Origin: Morchella semilibera
Lineage: Eukaryota; Ascomycota; Pezizomycetes; Pezizales; Morchellaceae
Direction of reading: 5' to 3'
DNA: 64,000 bases
Assembly: GCA_009192285.1 (NCBI GenBank)
Contig: WBVU01000005.1
Span: forward strand, 2,622,731 to 2,686,730
Shown here: positions 7,404-18,557 of the stretch, piece after piece
Position numbering within the stretch: the first letter of the stretch is position 1
How the letters are laid out: each line of letters begins with the position of its first letter
The notes under the pieces: generated by a model
Told to the model about the DNA's origin: nothing
Database searches by the model: none
Seen by the model: only the letters and a program-made list of their open reading frames with translations
Program-made: the position numbers and the translations under genes

Positions 7404-10400
7404 GCCGTCTCCGAAGACAGGATGTCTGAGGAGTCTCTCGTTGTTTCCTGCTCCGTCGCTCAAGATGCCGCCGATTCCATTGCTACTCACGCCCTGATAG
7501 ATACAGGTGCGTCGGGCTACGCTTTTGTTGACCAGGGGTTCGTTTTGCAGCATGGTCTTGTTCCGGTTCCCCTGAAGACATCACGCTTGCTCGAGGTAAT
7601 CGACGGCAGGCTGGTGGAATCAGGGAAGATTACGCATATGGTCAAGCTATCCCTGGATATCAATGGACACCAAGAACTGGCCCCGTTTTTTGTCACGAAG
7701 CTGGGACATTACCCACTAGTAATGGGTATCCCTTGGATGAGACATCACGACCTGGCTATTAGACCAAAGACGAATAAGATCATCTTTGACTCTGACTTCT
7801 GCGTTCGGAACTGTTCTCGCTCTCATGCTCCGGTTACGGCAAAAGGAATCTCGGTTTCGTTCCCCGACGCCCCGGCCATTCAGATTGCGGCCATTGGGGC
7901 CGTTCCCTTCGTAGGTCTTGCTCGGCGCCGACAGAATAAACTCTTCTGCGCCTCAATTCGTGCGATAGATGAAGCCTTGGTGGGGAAGCAGACCATAGAC
8001 CCCCTCGCTCATGTACCTCAGGAACTCCGAGGATTTATATCGCTGTTCAAGGAATCCGATGCCGCCGCCCTGCCACCACACCGCCCCCACGACTTGAAAA
8101 TAGTCTTACAAGATGGAAAGGCTCCTCCGTTTGGTCCGCTTTACGGAATGTCCAGGGCAGAGCTACAGGCCCTTCGAGATTACATTACGGAAAACCTCTC
8201 AAAGGGGTTTATTCGTTATTCAGAATCTCCCGCTGGCGCTCCCGTACTATTCGTTAAGAAATCCGATGGCTCTCTCCGATTATGCGTGGACTACAGAAAA
8301 CTCAATGAGATTACTGTTAAGAATCGTCACCCGCTGCCCCTTATTCCGGAAACACTGTCGCGTCTCTCCAAAGCTAGGTATTATACCAAGTTGGACCTTC
8401 GTTGGGGCTACCATCAGATCCGAATTCAGGAGGGCGACGAGTGGAAAACGGCTTTTAGGACCCGTTATGGCCATTTCGAATACAATGTTATGCCTTTCGG
8501 ACTTACCAATGCCCCTGCTGCGTTTCAACATTGGATTAATGATCTTCTACGCCCCTATTTGGATAATTTCGCCACGGCATATCTCGATGATGTATTAATT
8601 TACTCTGAGACTCTGGAGGAACATAAGCAACATGTTCGGGAGATTTTGAAAGTTTTTCAGATTCATGGTGTCCACCTTAAGCCTGAGAAATGCGAATTTT
8701 ATGTGCAACAGACCAAGTACCTCGGATTGATTGTTACCCCCGAAGGTATTCATATGGACCCTAGTAAGGTATCAACGATCAAGGATTGGGAAATCCCCAC
8801 GAGACTCCGGGAAGTCCAAAAATTTCTAGGATTTGCAAATTTCTATCGGCGATTTATTTATGCGTATTCTCGAGTTGTGGCCCCGCTCACCGCTTTGACC
8901 AAGAAAAACGTAAAGTTTGAATGGTCCCCAAAGGCAGAAGCAGCGTTTCAGAAGCTCAAGGATGCATTTACCTCAGCCCCGATTCTGGCTCACTTTGACT
9001 TTGAAAAAGAAGTGATTGTGGAAACCGATGCCTCCGACTATGTTTCTGCGGGCATTATGTCTCAATACGATGATTATGGAATCTTGCACCCCAGTGGCAT
9101 TCTTTTCTAAGAAACACTCTCCAGCCGAATGCAATTACGAGATTTACGACAAGGAACTGTTGGCAGTTGTTAGGAGTTTTGAGGAATGGCGTGCGAATTT
9201 GGAAGGATCTCGTTTTCCGATTAAGGTATTGAGTGACCATAGGAACCTGGAATATTTTATGTCCACGAAGCTGTTGAACCGCCGCCAAACCCGCTGGGCT
9301 GAGTTCTTGTCGCGTTTTGATTTTGTTATTCAATTCCGACCAGGGAAACAAGGGGGGAAGCCGGATGCACTCACCAGGAGATCAAGAGATTTGCCTAAGG
9401 AGGGGACGAGCGCCTGATGCACCAGTCGCAGGTGATATTGAAGCAAGAGAATTTGGAATCAAAGATTAAGCTAAGTTTGTTGGCGGGTTCTTTGACAAAT
9501 GAACCCGCTGAAGGAATGTCTACCGTGAAGGAGTTGTTGATCCAAGCTTACCAAGAGGATAGTTTTCCGAACCAAGTTTTAATGATGCTACGTAATGGTA
9601 CCAAACATTCGAAGAAGATTTCCCTTGCCGAATGTACGGAGACCGAGGACGGGTTCCTCTTATATCGCCAGGCTATTTATGTTCCCGAGTTCAATGGTCT
9701 TCAGCTTCGCCTCTTGCAAGATCATCATGATAAGCCTTCCGCGGGACATCCAGGCCGTGCCAAGACCCTAGAACTCCTCAGCCGGAATTACTATTGGCCG
9801 AATATGAGGAAATATGTTGACCGCTATGTTCTGAATTGCAATGTGTGTTCTCGCAGCAAAGCATCTCGCAATGCCCTTCAAGGTGTTCTTCGACCTCTTG
9901 CCGTACCCAAAGGCCCCTGGACCGATGTGTCAATGGACTTTGTTACAGGACTTCCGGAAAGCAATGGATTTAATGCGATCCTGGTTGTGGTGGACCGTCT
10001 GACAAAGATGCGCCATTTTATACCCTGTACGGAAGAGGCAAATGCTAGGGATGTGGCTACGATGTATCTTGATTCGGTTTGGAAGCTTCACGGACTCCCG
10101 GAAACTATCGTCTCAGACCGCGGCACGCAGTTTACTGCCGAGTTTTGGAAGACTTTATGTGCTCGCCTCGAAATTGCTCCTCGCTATAGCACCGCTTTTC
10201 ATCCTCAAACAGATGGGCAGACGGAAAGGATTAATGCTATTATGGAACAGTATCTCCGAGCCTATGTTTCGTATCAACAGGACGATTGGACCCAGTATCT
10301 TTCGATGGCAGAGTTCGCAACTAATAATCACGTCTCCGAAACCACTAGGATGTCTCCGTTTCAGGCGAACTATGGGAGGAGCCCTCGCATGTCCTTTGCC

Positions 10401-10994
10401 CCACTACAGCATGGAAAGACAACCAACGAGGATCAGGCGAATGGTATGGCCAGGACTATGGCACAGGTCTATGAGTTTCTTCGTGACGAAATGGGTCGGG
10501 CTCAGAAGATTCATGAGGACGCAGCAAATCGGAATAGAATCCCCGCCCCGAGGTATGCCATTGGAGATGAAGTTTTTCTCTCGACTCGGAATATCGAAAC
10601 CAAGCGACCCTCGAAGAAACTCGACTGGAAACGCATTGGCCCCTATGTGATTAAGCGGATGGTTAGCCCCTATGCTTATGAACTCGATCTTCCCGCTTCA
10701 ATGAAAATTCACCCCGTCTTTCATGTGTCACTTCTGTCCCTTGCACCAAGTAACCCCGTCCCTGGTCAATTACAGTCGCCGCCCCCAGCAATAGAAATCG
10801 AAGGTGAACAAGAGTGGGAAGTGGAACAGGTTTTAGACTCTCGTCGGCGTTATGGGAAGTTGGAGTATTTGGTTCGGTATCTTGGTTATGATGAACCATC
10901 CTGGCAACCCCCCGAGGATCTGGAGGCATGCCCCGATTTGGTTAAAGACTTTCACGATAGCTACCCACGCAAACCTAGGCCTACCAGGAGTTAG
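7404..10994 (+). CDS. Pol polyprotein of element D (PR-RT-RNaseH-IN-chromodomain), two compensating frameshifts
   Basis: Usual ATG 7422. In order: aspartic protease with DTGASG; reverse transcriptase with the YLDDVLIY catalytic box; RNase H ([23 protein letters not shown]); integrase with a zinc-binding HHCC region ([11 protein letters not shown] to CNVC) and the catalytic acidic residues in [16 protein letters not shown] and [10 protein letters not shown]; then a C-terminal chromodomain (EYLVRYLGY). One extra C in the run at 9089-9092 shifts the frame and one missing G at 9402-9405 restores it, so only ~103 residues in RNase H and its linker lie in another frame. All other parts are open and catalytic residues are present. 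Both indels lie in homopolymers, so sequencing error is a real alternative. Confidence 0.9.
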
Positions 10995-11014
10995 GCCTGA
11001 AGGAGGGCCTAATC

Positions 11015-11591
11015 TATCACGGCATACCACGGAGTTCTTAGGGGAGGAGGATATCTCGGAATGGAGTTCGGATCGCGGTGTTTCTTTTGGGTTCTTGGAG
11101 TTTCTACGGGTTTCCGTTACACGATGTGATGAGTCATGATTGTACAGGGATTAGGAGGAGTATATATACGTTGCTACGGACCTTTCCTTTGTTCCTTTCT
11201 TTCTCTTTCTTTCCTTACGTGTTCTTCCTGTTATCAACCCTACGGTTTAGTTTCGTTCTCGTCTCGTGTCTTTAGTTCGGAATATATTACGTCATAATCA
11301 TAGTCGTGCCAAGACCTGAAGGGTCTTCCATAGTACCTCGCTTCGTCCTCGCTTTGCTTCGTCCTCGCCCTCGTCTCGTCTCGCTTATCCATAGTCCATG
11401 ACCGTAGTCCGCGTCGTCTACTGGTACCTTCGTCTCCACGTCTTCGTCAGAGAGGCCATCTGGACCCTCTGCCCAACAACTCTGCTCCTCGGTTAAGTTC
11501 CCTCGCCCTCGTCCCGCGCCACCGTTCCCGTTCTCGCCTCGGTTGTGTACCTCGGCTCCCTTGTCTGTTGTCTCCGTGTTGCTCCGTAACA
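11015..11591 (+). repeat. 3' LTR of element D
   Basis: Identical by eye to the 5' LTR over 577 bp, preceded by a purine-rich tract at about 10999-11010 and followed by the target duplication CAACT. Confidence 0.92.
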
Positions 11592-11652
11592 CAACTCCCT
11601 GTAGACTCTCTACCTGAAGTTCCTGCAGGTCCCCCGACCCCTTCCCGTAACA
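11592..11652 (+). repeat. Solo LTR, family E, right part
   Basis: The first five bases are the CAACT duplication. The rest completes the family E LTR begun at 5133 and ends CCGTAACA, followed by its own target duplication CTTTT. Confidence 0.78.
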
Positions 11653-11670
11653 CTTTTTCTTTTCCATACA

Positions 11671-12397
11671 TTTGACAGAGTAACGAGGGGCTCGAGGAGT
11701 GCAGTCAGGACAATATTAGCAAGACTTCATTTGTCTCCTGATGTCTCCTGAGCCGCAGGAGACTCAAAGAACTTGAATATCAAGGAGTCTCAGGAGACTC
11801 TCAGGGCACCAGGGGGACTGTTGGGAGACTCCAGTCATAAGTTGAGTTTGCTGACGAACGAGGACAACGACGAAGACAGAGGTTATCCCAAGCGGGCACA
11901 AGCAAGGTCACCGACAAGGGCAAAGGCAAGGGAAAAGGCAAAGGAGTACAGGGCAGAGGAAGTGAGGACCGGATGGACCTCAACGAGAACGATGAGAGAT
12001 ACTATGGGTTTGCTCGTACCGAAGATGGATCACGAGATCGAGGAGGCCTAAGACTCGCAATAGATGTACCTAGATTACAGGAAGACGAGACAGAGAAAAG
12101 AAAGAAAGAACTAAAGGAAAAGTCTTCCCACGCTATTTAACACCCTCCTCTGCCAGTCCGCTATGACTCATACCTTCATCGATAGAAACCTATAGAAATT
12201 CATCGCAACTCCACCTCGTATTCCTCCCCACTATCTTCTCTAATTACATTACAAATCCATCATGCCATAGAATACCACCCAATCCAATAACGACACTCTT
12301 CCCTTGTCGCATCCATTCCACGCTTAACATTCGTTTATTAGTGACAATAGCACGTCAACTACCGAACCATCGTGATCGATGCCAAGACGCCAAGACA
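11671..12397 (-). repeat. Family A LTR (minus) carrying a MITE-like insertion
   Basis: Diverged family A LTR read on the minus strand, with its TATA-like GCTATTTAA box near 12133 and ending GCCAAGACA at the right. The first ~45 bases are partly deleted. The small CATCAGCAA-ended element at 11715-11854 is inserted within it. Confidence 0.75.
11715..11854. mobile_element. MITE-like element, second copy
   Basis: About 140 bp, same GGAGACT/AGTCTCC body and ATTAGCAAGACTTC...GAGTTTGCTGAC ends as 7264-7399. It sits in a family A LTR. Confidence 0.72.
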
Positions 12398-12880
12398 ACA
12401 CAATAGAAAGCAGAACCAATATTGATTAAGCATGCCATGCTTAATCAATTTGTGGGTCAAGATCTATTATGAACTCGACCTATCTCAAAATGTAGTGCTA
12501 TAGTAGAGATACTAGATTTAGCCGTAAAACCCGCTGCTTAATCATTAAGTTGTCAAACTAGAAAAACAATATGAACAATCAAATAAATTGACAGACAGAA
12601 AGGGACTGCTAAGACTGAGATGAGACCAAGTTCTTTTTTTAACATATATGATAAATTCCACCACATCTAGTACCACAATACTCTCCAAATATAGAAATAT
12701 TGCAAACAAATGTAACGGAGTAACTGAGACTACTCGTGCGGCCAAATTCCAATAAGATCAAGTGGTGTTGGTTGGCAAGTTTCTTGCACTACTCATAGAT
12801 TATTATTATGTAATTCAGTTAAAACTCAACTGCGCGAGTACACAGAGGACAAATAAAGATGATGACGTAGAAGAGATTAA
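12398..12880. other. AT-rich spacer with a 29-bp palindrome
   Basis: 12421-12449 is a perfect palindrome with 14-bp arms around one base (arm ATTGATTAAGCATG). The rest is AT-rich with no coding potential or repeat match that I can see. Confidence 0.55.
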
Positions 12881-14189
12881 GGGTGTTCTGGCGTCTTAGT
12901 ATCAGTCTCGAGGGTTTGGTAGTTGTCGCGCTGTTGTGACTAATAGAGTTGGGTTAAGCGAAGGAGAGATGAGATGAGGTGATGTTGCCAGCACCAGATT
13001 CTAGGAGGTTCAATTACAGGGAGATTGGTAATAATATTTGGTGAGATGGTGGGGATGTCCCGGCGTCTTGGCATCGGTCCGGAAAGTTCGGTAGTCGAAG
13101 CGCTGTTGTAATTGTTTGGGTATTGCTAAGCGACGAAAGGGTATGCTAAAGAGGGGGTGTTGTCATTGGGTTCTAGGAGGTTCGGTGGCGTGAATGGATT
13201 TGTAATGTAAATAGAAGAGATGGTGGGGAAGAATACGAGGTGTGGATGCGACGTATTTTTATGGGTTTCTATGAGCTAATGAATGAGTCATAGTGGACTG
13301 GTGGAGGAGAGATGTTAAATAGCGGGTATAGATGTTTTCCTTAATTCTTTCTTTCCTTTCTGACTATCTCGTCTTCCTGTTATCTCGGTACATAGGAATA
13401 TACTCCTATTCTCAAGCCATAGTTCCTCGCCCTAAAAATCTTGTCCTCTTTAAGAGGAACACCAATAGCACTTCTTATCATTCTCGTTGAGGTGTATCCG
13501 GCCCTCACTCTCTCTGTCCTATGCCCTTGTGCCGTTGCCCTTGCCTTTGCCTTTGCTGGTGCCTGTGCTTGTGCCTGCCCGGTGCTGTCCCTGTGTCCTG
13601 GCATCTTGACATTAGTCCCGAGGGTTCGTTAGTCGAAGCGCTGTTGTGATTGATTAGGTATGGTTAAGCGAGGTAGGTGTGAGGGAGTAACCCGACGCAA
13701 AGAAGAAGATGACAATAATGACGCAGAAGGACTCGAGGAGCACAGCCTACGCGACGAGGAGACCGACGAAGGCTGAGGCAACACTGGGCAGGCACAAGCA
13801 CAGGCACCGGCGAAGGCAAAGGCAAGGGCAAAGGCACAAGAGCCCAAAGCAGAGAGAGTGAGGACCGGATGGACCTCAACGAGAACAATGAGAGGTACTA
13901 TGGATTTCTTCTTTCCAAAGGACAGAGTCTTTGGTACGAGAAGCTGTCCTCTGAAGAGGAAACCTATAGTACCTCTCATCGTTCTCGTTGAGGTCCATCT
14001 GGTCCTCACTCTCTCTGCTTTGTGCTCTTATGCCCTTGCCCTTGTCTTTGCCTACGCCAATGCCTGTGCTTGTGCCTGCCCGATGGTGCTCCTGCCTTCG
14101 TCGGTCTCCTCGTCAGGTAGACTGTGCTCCTCGAGTCCTTCTGCATCATCATTGTTATCTTCTACTTTGCGTCAGGTTACTCTGCCACA
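12881..14189 (+). repeat. Nest of truncated family A LTRs, including an inverted segment
   Basis: Three plus-strand LTR starts follow each other (12881, 13056, 13594), each cutting into the one before. 13678-13942 is a minus-strand 3' half, and 13943-14189 is a plus-strand 3' half ending CTGCCACA, directly followed by a family A internal region. The two 3' halves meet head to head, giving a long imperfect palindrome at 13678-14189. Confidence 0.75.
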
Positions 14190-16077
14190 CTAAGACGAAA
14201 CCACATCTACTCCACTGGTACAGTTCGAGTTTCTCGCACCATAGCTTACCATGACCGATCCCGCTACCAATCCATTTCACTATCAAAAGCTCCATACGGA
14301 TCTCGAAGGGTTCTTTGTCGCTCACCCTGAAATGGACTCCACTGCAATGGAGGAATCAAAGCAATCATATACTCTCCTCCAGAGAGCCTACGGAGGGGTC
14401 CAACAATATGCGATCGACCTTACTACCCACCACTCTGAAACCGAACAAGCTCAAACCGAGTTCCACAAAGAGGTCCAGGGACTATGAGATAAGATCAATA
14501 AGCTTCAGGAAGGGATCAAAGAAGACCTAGTGGAGTTACATGACGACTTAACCAAGCCGTCCAAGTCTGAGAAACTTCCTGACTTGGGGAAAAAGTACTA
14601 GGGCAACCGCAAAAGCCTCAGGATCTTTCAAAAACAACTACGAATTAAGCTCACAGTCAATCTCGATCATTTTCCCACCTCGACCCAACAACTGGCATAT
14701 TCTATTTCTCGATTGGAAGGACCGGCGGCGGAACAATTTTTGATTTATATTACGGATGAAGGAATCGCTCTCGATTCCATGGCGGAGTTTTTTGAAATTT
14801 TGGATAATGCTTTTGGAGATCCGGACCGCACTGCGACTGCAGCTCGAAACTTGAGATCAGGCAACGCCAACGTACCTTCTCTGACTATTTTGCAGAGTTC
14901 CAACGGTATGCTGTCAACTCTGAGTTCAACGAGGCGGCCAAGATTGAATGTCTTTTGGAAGGGCTTAACCAAGACCTGATGGCCCTAATGATTTAGAATG
15001 AAACCCCAACGACGATCAAAGCCTGAGGCTGTGGGTTACTCCTCCAACGCCTTGACAACAAATAACGAGCCTTGCAGGCCAGGATGGGAAGCTTTAGATT
15101 TCAGATTCCTAATGCCCCTGCTCCTCGTCCTTTTGCCCCTCGCCCACCTGTTGCATCAGCAACATCCCCATTCATACGAGGAACACCCCAACCACCACCG
15201 AAGAATGCTGCGCCAGCGGCCCAGCCTTCCTATACCCCCAGGGGAGCTGTTCCTATGGATTTGGCTAATAGTCGTTGCTGTCTGGATTTTAGAGAAAGGG
15301 AAGCTTGTTGTGTTGAGAATCGTTGTTATTACTGTGGGGGGGTTGGACATTTGGTTAGGGATTGTACACTCTTGCCCTCAGAAAGGGCGCCACCTAGGAT
15401 GAGGGGGGCATTGTTGGAAGCGAAGAAGGAAAAGAAAGAACAGAGGAGGTGATATTGTCGGATGAGGAAGAGTTAAAAGATTCGTCCCTGGCATAAACGG
15501 CCAAGCCCAGGGACCTCCTAAAGTTTTTTCTAAGGTGTCTATTTTAAGGTTTTCAATAACGTGTTTCACCGGGAAAGCGATCGTCACCGGGAAAACAACT
15601 GTGTCCCGTTGATGAAAGATGGTAAGACTATATTTCAGTCTAATACGAAGCCAGATATGTTGGAAGTACTGTTTATTGTTTTTGGGCGTTATTTACTTAG
15701 GGTAGTGTGGTAGGAGTACTTTCAAAAGACCCAAATGGAGAAGAAATTATGTATTATGACAACCATCCTTCACCACTCAACCATAGCAAATATCATCTAA
15801 AATTGCCAAAAGACATCTAAAGGGTGTTTTGGACACTTGATTCGCTCCAGCCTCAAAATGTGAAATTTTTGAAGCCCTGTTGTCATGGTTGATTGCTTAC
15901 CTGGTGATGATTGCTTTCCCAGTGAAATACGTTATCAGAAGGGGAGATGGATGGGAACCAATTGATTGTAATTTGTTCTATTTCGCAAAATAAAAATCTA
16001 TTGTACCCACTGATGCCTTAATTGATACTGAAGCGTCGGGATATGCATTTATTGATGAAGACTTTGTGCACCACCAT
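14190..16077 (+). pseudogene. Decayed family A element: gag and start of protease
   Basis: Starts with CTAAGACGAAACC, the family A primer-binding region, right after an LTR end. Gag begins at ATG 14251 and can be followed to about 15495, with a CX2CX4HX4C zinc knuckle at the C-terminus. TGA at 14485 (from CGA), a TAG near 14601 and a TAG near 14994 (from CAG) break it; all are C-to-T or G-to-A changes. The GTTAAAA slip site (15472-15478) and its hairpin (15484-15514) are still intact. Protease follows, is split by the inverted-repeat element at 15559-15932, and stops at 16077 where a family C LTR begins. In life this gene supplied capsid and nucleocapsid; this copy is dead. Confidence 0.85.
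15559..15932. mobile_element. Non-autonomous Tc1/mariner-type element (MITE)
   Basis: A 374-bp insertion flanked by TA on both sides (15557-15558 and 15933-15934). Comparison with the intact family A sequence shows the target was a single TA. Terminal inverted repeats of about 33 bp start ACGT(G/A)TTTCAC; their five mismatches are all transitions. There is no coding potential inside. The TA duplication points to the Tc1/mariner superfamily. Confidence 0.82.
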
Positions 16078-17024
16078 TATTAGGGCGTCGCACCGGACTA
16101 CTAGAGTAGTACTGTGAAGAGCTCAGAGTCTGAAACGCTAACTGCAGAGGCAGAAAGGAATGGGGTTACTTCAGTCTAAACGTAACCAGAATCTCTGTTG
16201 TCCAATGCTAGTCCGACCAGTATAGAAAGTCGTTTAGAGTTGGGTAAGGCTAACACGAAGATTGGTTCAGGTAGATATTTTCAAGAATCACTAAGAGAGT
16301 ATAGAATAGAAGTAATAGGTTTATATCGTTAAGACTCTTTCTTCGTCGATGATGATTTCAACAAAGTCGGAGAATGACACTGTATTTATATCCCGCGCAA
16401 ATGTCACGCGGACTAAAAACTATCATTACAACAAATATGTGGGAGACCCAGAAGACTCTGATAATCGCCAAAAAAACCAAACACCAATGCCAACGTTCCC
16501 AACGCCTTTTAAATCCCTCATGTTACATCGCGCTACTGCATGCACTCAGTTTTTCGTCAGCGGGGAAGTGCCGGAGTCAGCCTACCTGATAACTCCTTAG
16601 TACCGGGCCTCGACTTCGTTCGCCAACTCTTTCCCTGCATCGTTATCTATCACTAAGGAGCATGGCTCAACATTAGGACTGTCAACGATTAGGTACCGGA
16701 GGTGTCGGGTAGTCTTACCTTTCCGTGAGAAGTCACCAGCATCAGCTTTCTCAAAACCTTCACTGTTTGATCAATTTTGATCCGATTGATCCAAAACTTG
16801 AACTGCTGCGCCCTCATATACCCACCGGTATCCTGAGCGGCTGTGCCGGCACTTTGACACTCTGGGGGGTATTTTTGGGGTCGAAGACGTGTTTTTGAAC
16901 CAGTGATTCCGCAACTCCGCAATCTGGCCCATACTGGCACCATTGTACCCCCCTGGGGTGCCAATTGGGAGTTTGGTAGCATAGGAAGGCTTTGCTGGTC
17001 TTCCTGTGTCCAAATCCCATAACA
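16078..17024 (-). repeat. Complete LTR of family C (minus)
   Basis: A 947-bp LTR. On the minus strand it starts TGTTATGGGATTTGG and ends GCGACGCCCTAATA. The TATA-type box (GGATATAAATA) and the TTAACGATATA motif are present. Flanks are ACCAT and GGGGG, so there is no target duplication, and the two flanks are family A pol pieces pointing in opposite directions: a sign of recombination between two LTR copies. Confidence 0.85.
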
Positions 17025-17208
17025 GGGGGTATTTGTCATTCTGAATGGCATCACGAAGTACTTCTAATGTCCATAGCGAGTCACAAAGGCTACCTTCCAT
17101 TCATCTCCTTGATCCTGATCTGATTATAGCTCCAATGTAAATCCAACTTGGCAAAATCATTAGCCCTAGCCAGATTGGCCATGGTTTCTGGGATAAGAGG
17201 AAGTAGAT

Positions 17209-17321
17209 ATCAGTCCTGGCGTCTTGGCATCGGTCCCGATAGTTTGGTAGTCGTAGCGCTGTTGCGACAGATGGAGTGAGGTCAAGCGAGGATGAGGTGA
17301 GATAGGGTGACGATATCGTCA
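17209..17321 (+). repeat. 5' fragment of a family A LTR
   Basis: Starts CAGTCCTGGCGTCTTGGCATC and runs through the first ~113 bp of the LTR before stopping abruptly. No target duplication; neighbouring RT sequence is missing, so this is a deletion junction. Confidence 0.65.
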
Positions 17322-18080
17322 TATGTATTAGTTTCATCAAACAGTTGTCAGAATCATTGAAAACCTATTGGAATTTTTCCATCAGGGTTGGCAGGCATCT
17401 CCAATCTTTTATTAACAGCATATAGAGTACTAGAGTAAATTTGAACGGTAGGGTCCTGGGAACGTTTTTTGAATGATCAAGGGGCAACTGCTGAAATATT
17501 TGCAACTGGCTTTTCCGGTGGCGGAGTTGAAATCCCACGAACGACAATAGGTTTGCGGTTGTTTATGCATTGCTCAAGACATACAGATGACTGAAAGCAA
17601 ATCTCATTCTTTCTGCTATCAATCAAAACTCCATGCCCCCTCATCCAGGGTATTCCCATCACAATCGGATAATGTCCCAGTTTCGTAACAAAAAAAGGAC
17701 ATTCTTCCACATGTCCATTAATCTCCAATTCCAGTATCACCTTCCTAGTCATCTTTCCTAATTCAATAGGTCTTTCATCAATCACATCAATCTCCCTCTC
17801 AGTCCTCAAGTTTTTCATCTTCCATTCATGGCAGCACACAAAGTCTTTGTCTATAAATGCATATCCCAATGCCCCAATATCAATCAAGGAATAAGTAGGT
17901 ACAATGGATTTTTTATTTTGCGAAATGTAACAGACTACAATCAATTGATTCCCATCCACTGGCAGCTCCTCTTCTGATACTGAAAACGTTGAAATAGACA
18001 CCTTGCAAAAAACCTTAGGAGGTCACTGGGCTATGCCGCTTAGGGCAGAGACAAATCTGTTAACTCCTCCTCCCCTGATG

Positions 18081-18557
18081 TAACATGTCTCAGCCTCCTG
18101 CACCTAGCCTTCCTCCAAGGCACCTTCGGAACAGGGTTGTTAGATAGTATTAGTCGATGTCGGAAGTAAGATGATGGGTTAGGAAGGAGCTTGAGGGATA
18201 GAATGTAAGCGCTAGGAAGGATTGGGTAGTAACAGGATAGAAGTAGGAGTATAAGGAATAGTATGAGTGGTACAAGAGCAAGAGAGTTTCCATGGGATTC
18301 TATGGTATCAGTCATCAGTGTGAAGGAATAGTTGTATATATAGTTCTCGTTCTTTTCTATGTTTCCGCCTCTCCAGGCAATGTCTTCTTTCTGTTAGCAA
18401 TATACTACTTCGGCTTCGGCCCCTCTGTCCTCACCTCGTCCCTGAACCAGAACCTGAACCCGCCTCGTCTCTGGTATCTCCTGAGCCGACTCGGTCCCGA
18501 TCCTCGTTCCTGATCCTGTCTCCGCCTCGCTCCTGACCCCGATCCTGTCTCATTAGA
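18081..18557 (+). repeat. Solo LTR, family B
   Basis: A 477-bp LTR inserted in gag, ends TAACATG and CATTAGA, flanked by TGATG (18076-18080) and TGATA (18558-18562). Confidence 0.85.

Larger units (their letters stand above)
5571..11591 (+). mobile_element. Complete Ty3/gypsy (chromovirus) element D
   Basis: A full-length 6,021-bp element: two 577-bp LTRs (5571-6147 and 11015-11591) that I find identical by eye, a perfect 5-bp target duplication CAACT (5566-5570 and 11592-11596), gag, pol and a purine-rich tract (GAAGGAGGG) just before the 3' LTR. Identical LTRs mean a very recent insertion. It lies inside a family E solo LTR. Despite its youth this copy looks defective: pol carries two compensating frameshifts, and a small inverted-repeat element sits in the gag-pol junction. 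A separate solo LTR of this family is at 56876-57452. Confidence 0.93.
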
